Shown piece by piece: positions 58,484 through 64,000 of a DNA stretch of 64,000 nucleotides (position 1 is its first letter; each line of letters begins with the position of its first letter). A program made the translations under genes and the position numbers. Where the stretch lies: the NCBI GenBank assembly GCA_905215385.1, contig CAJMPY010000004.1, positions 41,083 to 105,082 on the forward strand, given 5' to 3'. A model generated the notes under the pieces. It had not been told where the DNA came from. It worked only from the letters and a program-made list of their open reading frames with translations, and did no database searches. Source of the DNA: an uncultured bacterium (GTDB lineage: Bacteria > Actinomycetota > Coriobacteriia > Coriobacteriales > Coriobacteriaceae).

Positions 58484-59893
58484 TTACTCGCCCAGCAGGC
58501 TCTTGGTGATGGAAGCGGCGGCCTTCTTGCCGGCGCCCATCGCCAGAATGACCGTAGCGGCACCGGTGACGATGTCGCCGCCGGCCCAGATGCGGGGATC
58601 GGTGGTCTGGCCGGTCTCCGCATCGGCAACGATGTAGCCCCACTTGTTGAGCTCCATCTTGCCGCCGATCTTGGCAGCGAAGGGGTTGGCGTTGGTGCCG
58701 ATAGCCGAGATCGCGACGTCGCAGGGGATCTCCTCGATGGCGCCCTCGATGGGCACCGGGCGACGACGGCCGGACTCGTCAGGCTCGCCGAGCTCCATCT
58801 TCTGGACCTTGACGGCGCACACGGAGCCGTCCTCGCCAGCGACAAACTCGAGCGGGGAGACGAGTGGCAGGACCTCGACGCCCTCGGCCTTAGCATGGTG
58901 CAGCTCGGCGCGACGGCAAGGCATCTCATCCTCGGTACGGCGGTAAGCGATAATGGCGTGCTCGGCGCCCAGGCGCTTGGCGGTACGGACGGCGTCCATA
59001 GCCACGTTGCCGCCACCAAAGACGACGACGTTCTTGCCGTGCTTGGTGGGGGTGTCGTACTCGGGGAACTTGTTGGCCTTCATCAGGTTCACGCGGGTGA
59101 GGTACTCGTTAGCGAAGAAGACGTTGGGCAGGTTCTCGCCGGGGACGTTGAGGAACTTGGGCAGGCCTGCGCCGGTCGCCACGTAGATGGCGTCGAAGCC
59201 CTGCTCGAACAGCTCCTCGGCCGTGGCCATGTTGCCCACGACGGAGTTGTACTCAAACTTGACGCCCATGTCCTCCAGGCCGTCAATCTCGCGCTTGACG
59301 ACTGCCTTGGGCAGACGGAACTCGGGGATGCCGTAGACCAGCACGCCGCCGCCGGTAAAGAAGGCCTCAAAGACGGTGACGTCAAAGCCGTTGCGGGCGA
59401 GCTCGCCGGCGCAGGTGATGCCGGACGGGCCGGAGCCGACGACGGCGACCTTCTTGCCGTTCTTGGGGGCCATCTTGGGCGTGGAGGCGAGCTCGGGGCG
59501 GTCACCCAGGAAGCGCTCGAGCTGGCCGATGGCCACGGGCTCGGATTTCTTACCACGGATGCACTTGCCCTCGCACTGGTTCTCCTGCGGGCAGACGCGG
59601 CCGCAGATGGCGGGAAGCATGGAGTCCTCGCGGATGGTATCGAGAGCGCCGCCGAAGTCCTTCGCGCGGATCTGCTCGATAAAGCGGGGGATGTTGATGT
59701 TGACGGGGCAACCCTCAACACAGAACGGCTTCTTGCAGTTGAGGCAGCGCTCGGCCTCGGCCAGCGCCATCTCCTCGGTGAAGCCCTTGTCGACGGGGCG
59801 GAAGTCGCAGGCGCGCTCGGCAGCCGGCTCCTCGTTATCGGGGGTGCGGGGCGACTTCATATCGGCAACGAAACGACCGTTAACTAGTGGCAT
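58484..59893 (-). CDS. nfnB: NADPH-dependent oxidoreductase, NfnB / glutamate-synthase small-chain type
   Basis: This 469-residue flavoprotein has N-terminal cysteine clusters for [4Fe-4S] centres (CLNCKKPFCVEGCP and CGRVCPQENQCEGKC). FAD- and NAD(P)-binding Rossmann motifs follow (VVGSGPSGITCAGELA, VFGGGNVAMDAVRTAKR). With NfnA it should form the electron-bifurcating NADH-dependent ferredoxin:NADP+ oxidoreductase of anaerobes. A stand-alone glutamate synthase small chain is the alternative name for the same fold. It overlaps nfnA by 10 bp. Confidence 0.9.
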   Translation of the reverse strand: MPLVNGRFVADMKSPRTPDNEEPAAERACDFRPVDKGFTEEMALAEAERCLNCKKPFCVEGCPVNINIPRFIEQIRAKDFGGALDTIREDSMLPAICGRVCPQENQCEGKCIRGKKSEPVAIGQLERFLGDRPELASTPKMAPKNGKKVAVVGSGPSGITCAGELARNGFDVTVFEAFFTGGGVLVYGIPEFRLPKAVVKREIDGLEDMGVKFEYNSVVGNMATAEELFEQGFDAIYVATGAGLPKFLNVPGENLPNVFFANEYLTRVNLMKANKFPEYDTPTKHGKNVVVFGGGNVAMDAVRTAKRLGAEHAIIAYRRTEDEMPCRRAELHHAKAEGVEVLPLVSPLEFVAGEDGSVCAVKVQKMELGEPDESGRRRPVPIEGAIEEIPCDVAISAIGTNANPFAAKIGGKMELNKWGYIVADAETGQTTDPRIWAGGDIVTGAATVILAMGAGKKAAASITKSLLGE

Positions 59894-60723
59894 GCGCAGC
59901 TCTTTTCCTCATAGGCCTTGAGGGACTCGCCCTCTTCGGAACGGTAAGCGGCCTGGCGGGCACGAAGGTCATCCCAGTCGACCAGGGTGGCATCGAAGTC
60001 GGGGCCGTCGACGCAAGCGAACTTGGTCACGCCGCCCACCTCGACGCGGCAGCAGCCGCACATGCCGGTGCCGTCAACCATGATGGGGTTGAGGGACGCG
60101 GTGATGGGGGTGTCGTACTTCTGGGCGGTGAGGGTCGAGAACTTCATCATCGGAACGGGGCCGACGCAGAAGACCTGGCTCACGGCCTTGTCCTGCAGCA
60201 GGCGCTCCAGCGGAGCGGTGACAACGCCCTGCTCGCCGTAGGAGCCGTCGTCAGTGGTGATGTGGATGTGGTCCTCGTCGAGGAGCTCGCGGAACTGGTC
60301 CTCCATGAGCAGGAGGTCCTTGGTGCGGGCGCCCATGATGGCGTGAACCTCGTGGCCGGTCTCGACCAGGTGCTTGGCGACCGGGAAGGCAATTGCCAGG
60401 CCGACGCCGCCGCCAATGACGGCGCAGGGGCCCTCAGCCATCTCGGTGGGAACGCCCAGCGGGCCCACGACGTCGCGCAGCGACTCGCCGGCCTCGTAGG
60501 TGGAAAGCATCTCGGTGGTCTTGCCGATCACCATGAAGATGAACTCGACCCAGCCCTCGTCACCGTTCCAGCCAGCTAGGGTAAACGGGACGCGCTCGCC
60601 TGTCTCGTTGGCGCGAACCATGAGGAACTGTCCAGCGTGCGCATGCTTGGCGATTGCGGGCGCCTCGATGCGGAACTTGAACACCTTCTCCGAGAACTGC
60701 GTCTTCTCCAGGATCTTATACAT
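59884..60723 (-). CDS. nfnA: Ferredoxin-NADP reductase subunit NfnA
   Basis: This 279-residue protein has an FAD domain (RVPFTLAGWNGDEGW), an NAD-binding domain (VIGGGVGLAIAFPVAKHL, VFCVGPVPMMKF) and a C-terminal [2Fe-2S] motif (GMCGCCRVEVGG then CVDGPDF). This is the layout of dihydroorotate-dehydrogenase electron-transfer and NfnA subunits. AGAGGGG precedes the ATG. Direct coupling to nfnB supports the bifurcating-complex call. Confidence 0.9.
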   Translation of the reverse strand: MYKILEKTQFSEKVFKFRIEAPAIAKHAHAGQFLMVRANETGERVPFTLAGWNGDEGWVEFIFMVIGKTTEMLSTYEAGESLRDVVGPLGVPTEMAEGPCAVIGGGVGLAIAFPVAKHLVETGHEVHAIMGARTKDLLLMEDQFRELLDEDHIHITTDDGSYGEQGVVTAPLERLLQDKAVSQVFCVGPVPMMKFSTLTAQKYDTPITASLNPIMVDGTGMCGCCRVEVGGVTKFACVDGPDFDATLVDWDDLRARQAAYRSEEGESLKAYEEKSCACH

Positions 60724-60895
60724 AGAACCCCTCTCTTGTTAGGGCCGCCGAACCGTGCCTCCACGGAAATGGACGGTAGCCCGAGTAAAACCGTACGCGC
60801 ACAGGCGTTGTGCAGACATACGGTGCAAATTATACCCTCATGGACATGCTGTTTACGTGTGTCTTCGGCGGTTGGGAAAAGGGTTTATCCACTTC
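60724..60895. other. Leader region of nfnAB
   Basis: This 172-bp stretch must hold the nfnAB promoter on the minus strand. I see no gene and no clear -35/-10 pair. Confidence 0.4.
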
Positions 60896-60935
60896 GACCT
60901 ACCAAATAGGGATAGGTTTATTTTGGTCGGTTTTA
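60896..60935. repeat. AAAACC/GGTTTT inverted repeat, copy b
   Basis: CGACCTACCAAATAGGGATA and GGTTTATTTTGGTCGGTTTT match copies at 48603 and 61058 in overall plan; the centre is GGGATAGG instead of GGGACAGG. Confidence 0.82.
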
Positions 60936-60949
60936 TCAGGCAAAACGGC

Positions 60950-60991
60950 AAAGGGGGCCGGCCTCGGGTTGTGATGAGGCCGGCCCCCTTT
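60950..60991 (-). terminator. Terminator downstream of pth
   Basis: AAAGGGGGCCGGCCTC and its exact complement form a 16-bp stem. It lies between repeat copies b and c, which are in opposite orientation. Confidence 0.75.
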
Positions 60992-61057
60992 GGGGTGTTA
61001 TGCGTGTATGGCAGCGCGGGGTTTATTGCGATGCGGCCACCGGGGCGTTTCTGTAGA

Positions 61058-61099
61058 TAAAACCTGCCAAAATAAACATCCCTAAATGGTAGGTTTTAG
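61058..61099. repeat. AAAACC/GGTTTT inverted repeat, copy c, contributing the pth stop codon
   Basis: On the minus strand it reads TAAAACCTACCATTTAGGG, then TTTATTTTGGCAGGTTTTA. Its leading TAA (61098-61096) is the stop codon of pth, as in copy a for purF. Confidence 0.85.
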
Positions 61100-61725
61100 T
61101 GCTTGCCGTTGGAGGAAGCGGCGCCGTTGACGTGGTCGCGGGCATAGATCACGCCGTGCACGATGGCGAGGCCCGCGGCGTCGGCCGCGCGGGCGCAGGT
61201 GTCCTGGAAATCCTCGGCCTCGCGGGCACGCAGCTGCTTGAGCACGTAGTCGGCCACGGCCATCTTGCCGGGAGGGTTGCCGATGCCGGTGCGGATACGG
61301 CTAAAGTCGCGGCTGCCCATCTTGTCGATGATGGAGCGCAGGCCGTTGTGACCGGCATGGCCTCCGCCCACCTTGACGCGCACGTCACCGGCGGGAATGT
61401 CGAGCTCGTCGTGGATGACGAGCAGCTCCTCGGCCTTGATCTTGTACTCGCGGCAGAGCTTGGAGATGGGTCCGCCCGAGGTGTTCATGTACGACTGAGG
61501 CTTGACCAGTACAATCTGGCGCTTGCCGCCCTCTTCCTCGGGATCGTTGATGTTGATGAGCGCGACCTCGGCGCCGGCCTGGTTTTTCCAGTACGTGACA
61601 CCGGCCTGACGGGCCAGCTCATCGATCGCCTTAAAGCCGGCGTTGTGGCGGGTTTCGGCATATTCCTCGCCCGGGTTGCCAAGCCCGGCAACCATGCGAA
61701 TCTTAAGCGGCTGTGCAGCTGCCAT
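61096..61725 (-). CDS. pth: Peptidyl-tRNA hydrolase
   Basis: This 209-residue enzyme frees tRNA from prematurely released peptidyl-tRNA. It shows MVAGLGNPGEEYAETRHNAG with the catalytic His, KPQSYMNTSG, VIHDELDIPAG and GGGHAGHNGLRSII. The ATG at 61725 has AAAGG seven bases upstream; an ATG at 61731 abuts that site and is less likely. In many bacteria pth follows prs closely; here a 1.9-kb segment separates them. Confidence 0.96.
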   Translation of the reverse strand: MAAAQPLKIRMVAGLGNPGEEYAETRHNAGFKAIDELARQAGVTYWKNQAGAEVALININDPEEEGGKRQIVLVKPQSYMNTSGGPISKLCREYKIKAEELLVIHDELDIPAGDVRVKVGGGHAGHNGLRSIIDKMGSRDFSRIRTGIGNPPGKMAVADYVLKQLRAREAEDFQDTCARAADAAGLAIVHGVIYARDHVNGAASSNGKH

Positions 61726-61839
61726 GTTCATCCTTTCGTTGATTTGTCGCCTGCTATGGTGAGCGACCCTGTTGCCGCTGTCAAATGGAGGGTAATTGAG
61801 GGCGTTTGGGGGCGTTTGGACGGACGTCGAAATCCGAGG
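61726..61839. other. Short spacer upstream of pth
   Basis: This spacer holds the pth ribosome binding site and probably its promoter; GGCGTTTGGG repeats occur near 61800-61819. No gene is seen. Confidence 0.4.
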
Positions 61840-62043
61840 TGGACAGTTAGTTCAGATACGTATAAGTTCTGAGGACTCGAATTACTCAATTCAATGCCGA
61901 TACGTTGTTTTGGAGCTTTAGTTAGTCCATATGGCGCTGTTTTGAAGTCTACCCTGCCTTCAAATAGGGCGAATGGTATAGAGATAGCTGCAAAACAGTC
62001 TAATTCAATGCGTCCATTTATACGTATTTGAACTAACTGCCCA
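61840..62043. mobile_element. MITE-like element with terminal inverted repeats, copy A
   Basis: The 204-bp element has TGGACAGTTAGTTCAGATAC at its left end, continuing GTATAA, and the inverted version GTATTTGAACTAACTGCCCA at its right end. The interior is AT-rich and non-coding. The same ends bound a 203-bp element at 63368. No clear target-site duplication was found. Confidence 0.78.
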
Positions 62044-62076
62044 GCCCTGCTCGACGGCGCACGGGTGATTCGCCGT

Positions 62077-63204
62077 TTAGACCGGCGCGAGGCCGGTTCC
62101 GGCCCGCAGAGCGTTGAGCCAAGCGGCCTGACGCTTGCGATAGCCCTTGATACGGTACCGGAATCGGACTCCTGCGAGTCGATGCATCGTTTGGGCGAAG
62201 GCTTCGAGTGCAACAAGGTCTTTCATTTGGTCGCGATTGATAACCAGGACGTGGATGCCCATGGCCTTGAGGCCATTATTTCGATTGCCATCGTGGATGC
62301 GAGCGTTTTGAAGCTCATGCCCAATTCCGTTGTATTCGTTGTCGACTCCGGCTGCCGGGCAATATAGGTCGCAGATGGCATAGGGGATGCCCGAGGACAT
62401 GTTGACCGCAAGAGTATCGAAGTCGATTCGATGGTTGAGTAGCAGGCCTCCCATGGGCAGGCTGCAACATCCGAATCCGCCAAAGCGCATGGGCGCTCCG
62501 AGAACGGCAAACATTAGGGATTCGGCTGGGGATGCGGATCCAGCCCGGGCGAGTTTGACTGCCGTGCGAAACGAGGCGTATGAGCTACTTTTGGCGAACC
62601 GTGCGACCGCCTCGAGCTCTTCGATGGTCGTGGCGGGCTCGCATTTGTAGTGCGCCTGTTCATAGCGGGTTTCGTTCTGTTGTTCGGCCGCTGACTGGTT
62701 GCCCAGGCAATCAAGATCGCCCGTCGCTTCGTAGCCATCGCCCTTGGGCCAGATGTCGTCATGGGCAATGGGGTATGTTGCCCCGGGAGGAAGGGAGTAA
62801 GTTCCGACCAGTTCCATGAGAAGCATCAAGGTTTTGGCGACTGATTCATTTTTAGAACAAAGCATGGCTGTCATGGCAGGAGACGTTGCGTAGATGTCGG
62901 CCTCGGCGTGCATAATTGCACCTTCAGGAAGCGGAGCGGAGAGAATATGCTGAAGAAGTCGCTTGTCGGGGCGTCGGTTGCCTTCGTTTGAAACGAGAAG
63001 ATCGAGCAGCTCGGAATCATCTTCATTCCAGGCGTCGAGTATCGAAAGTGCGCCAAAGTCTATCGCGTCATTATTGGGAATGCAGCTAGCCAAGGCCTGT
63101 GCTTGCTGTTCACTATCAATGGAGCTCCAGGGTAGGGCAGAGTACGCCCGTCGTGCGCGACGAATTGCGCGGAGGGCGGAGAAATGTGAAATCACGGTCG
63201 TCAT
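62077..63204 (-). CDS. Protein of unknown function with a PD-(D/E)XK nuclease-like C-terminus
   Basis: This is a 375-residue protein without membrane segments. The N-terminal ~250 residues I do not recognise. Near the C-terminus Asp279 (ICDLYCP), Glu290-Tyr-Asn-Gly with His296, then Asp305-x-x-Arg308-x3-Leu312-x3-Gly316 follow the pattern of Vsr/DUF559-type endonuclease folds. A Lys/Arg-rich end follows. It sits between prs and pth and between two terminal-inverted-repeat elements, which suggests acquisition. Nuclease activity is inference from the motif alone. Confidence 0.6.
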   Translation of the reverse strand: MTTVISHFSALRAIRRARRAYSALPWSSIDSEQQAQALASCIPNNDAIDFGALSILDAWNEDDSELLDLLVSNEGNRRPDKRLLQHILSAPLPEGAIMHAEADIYATSPAMTAMLCSKNESVAKTLMLLMELVGTYSLPPGATYPIAHDDIWPKGDGYEATGDLDCLGNQSAAEQQNETRYEQAHYKCEPATTIEELEAVARFAKSSSYASFRTAVKLARAGSASPAESLMFAVLGAPMRFGGFGCCSLPMGGLLLNHRIDFDTLAVNMSSGIPYAICDLYCPAAGVDNEYNGIGHELQNARIHDGNRNNGLKAMGIHVLVINRDQMKDLVALEAFAQTMHRLAGVRFRYRIKGYRKRQAAWLNALRAGTGLAPV

Positions 63205-63367
63205 AGCTATAACGTACTAAGTTGGCGGCAGAATGCGACCGCCATACCGTTCTTTTCGCTCAGCGGGGTGCTGGGCGCCATGAACGGCCGGGTGTTAGGA
63301 AATCGGTGGAATCGGTTGAGGGGATTGCAGGAAATTGAGCTCTGCCGAGAAGGTTGACGATGGCTAC
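63205..63367. other. Upstream region of the nuclease-like gene
   Basis: This 163-bp region precedes the minus-strand gene; no second gene, no strong promoter and no repeat were seen. Confidence 0.4.
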
Positions 63368-63570
63368 TGGACAGTTAGTTCAGATACGTATAAGGCGGCG
63401 GGCGTTCGAGGTGTTTCTAAGGGCCTTCGAGGGCGATTTGAAGATAATATATGCGGCGGTTGTACTCGAAAACGATGAGCTTCGGGCGGCATGGCATCCG
63501 CCGGGGAGCTCAGAAGGCTCCGAACGGACCTTTGGAGCTTTAAAAAATACGTATCTGAACTAACTGTCCA
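63368..63570. mobile_element. MITE-like element with terminal inverted repeats, copy B
   Basis: The 203-bp element begins TGGACAGTTAGTTCAGATAC and ends with the inverted GTATCTGAACTAACTGTCCA. Its ends match copy A, whereas the interior differs except for TTTGGAGCTTTA shared near the right part. It lies between prs and the nuclease-like gene. Confidence 0.8.
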
Positions 63571-63591
63571 GGGCGGATTGGCGAGGAATAG

Positions 63592-63626
63592 AAAAAGGGT
63601 CGGAAGCGAGCTTCCGACCCTTTAAA
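63592..63626 (-). terminator. Terminator after prs
   Basis: AAAGGGTCGGAAG and CTTCCGACCCTTT pair around CGAG; on the minus strand a T-rich end follows. Confidence 0.88.
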
Positions 63627-63656
63627 AACATCAAAGATGATGCGATACGCGTTGGA

Positions 63657-64000
63657 CTACAGCGCGAAGTCGCCGCCGACGAGCGTGGAGACGGGCTCCT
63701 CGTGGTAAACGGCGGAGATGGCCTGAGCGAACTCCTCGGCGACCGAGATGGTCTTAATCTTGCCGCCGACCTCGACGGGAATGGCATCGGTGACGACGCA
63801 CTCGACGATGGGGGCGTCGTTCAGACGCTCGATGGCCGGACCGGAGAAGATGCCGTGGGTGGCGCACACGTAGATGTCGCCGGCGCCCATAGCCTTGAGT
63901 TCCTTGACGTTGGCGCACAGGGTGCCAGCGGTGTCGATCATGTCGTCGTTGATGATGCAGGTCTTGCCCTTGATGTCACCGATGATGCCCATGACCTCGG
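63657..64000 (-). CDS. prs: Ribose-phosphate pyrophosphokinase, C-terminal part (cut by the window edge)
   Basis: The last ~114 residues of PRPP synthase are visible. The PRPP-binding motif is NDDMIDTAGTL, followed by GAGDIYVCATHGIFSGPA and the C-terminal TISVAEEFAQAI. The frame stays open to the window end, so the N-terminal two thirds lie outside. It supplies PRPP for the pur genes and for pyrimidine, His and NAD synthesis. A terminator follows 30 bp after the stop. Confidence 0.95.
   Translation of the reverse strand, partial: EVMGIIGDIKGKTCIINDDMIDTAGTLCANVKELKAMGAGDIYVCATHGIFSGPAIERLNDAPIVECVVTDAIPVEVGGKIKTISVAEEFAQAISAVYHEEPVSTLVGGDFAL

Noticed and set aside
61840..63570. Classic composite transposon
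   Set aside because: Neither flanking element encodes a transposase and no target-site duplication was found.

Overview
The window is a GC-rich chromosomal segment that includes the replication-initiation region of an anaerobic gut actinomycete. Gene content and style point to Collinsella or a close Coriobacteriia relative. The basis is the dnaA-dnaN-recF-dciA-gyrB-gyrA order, NfnAB-type electron bifurcation, a mannose-family PTS, and a very large sortase-anchored glycosidase with FIVAR, CBM32, dockerin-like and cohesin-like modules. Species is inference; no rRNA gene is present.

Layout. 1-9000: 3' end of dnaA, a possible oriC spacer, dnaN, recF, a DciA-like gene, gyrB and gyrA. 9000-16250: an Ile-Ala-Ile tRNA cluster, a bifunctional-nuclease family gene, two small unknown genes, typA, and on the minus strand an exported bactofilin-like protein, a TRIC-type channel and two tRNA-Ser genes. 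16288-23112: rpsF-ssb-rpsR-rplI, dnaB, purA, purD and a NUDIX hydrolase. 23360-31080: an ABC exporter, an unknown membrane protein, and carA-carB under an apparent PyrR-binding leader. 31298-36215: a divergent GntR regulator facing a four-gene PTS operon, then a small membrane protein and a MarR regulator. 36718-44844: the GH31 surface enzyme, purE and a class B sortase. 44912-57234: a MoaE-like protein, a CmpB-type membrane protein, purF, purM-purN, a RelB/PIN toxin-antitoxin pair, a lone PTS EIIA, a PrsA-like foldase, YqeY, and an amino-acid ABC transporter. 57403-64000: a cytidylate-kinase-like gene, nfnB-nfnA, pth, a nuclease-like gene of unknown role flanked by two terminal-inverted-repeat elements, and the 3' part of prs.

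How the genes fit together. Most of the window is housekeeping: replication, translation, and purine and pyrimidine synthesis. Purine genes are scattered (purA, purD, purE, purF, purMN), and the PRPP synthase prs supplies their substrate. The accessory layer is sugar and host-glycan use (PTS, GH31 plus sortase) and amino-acid uptake.

The least explained material is intergenic. Several families of long inverted repeats sit directly on, or within a few bases of, stop codons. In two copies of one family (AAAACC...GGTTTTA) the repeat itself supplies the TAA of the upstream gene. In another family two helices keep their pairing although their sequences differ completely. A third locus has three hairpins spaced with near-perfect regularity. 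Two ~204-bp elements with shared terminal inverted repeats bracket a predicted PD-(D/E)XK-like gene inserted between prs and pth. Start codons were chosen from visible ribosome binding sites, and functions rest on motifs read by eye.
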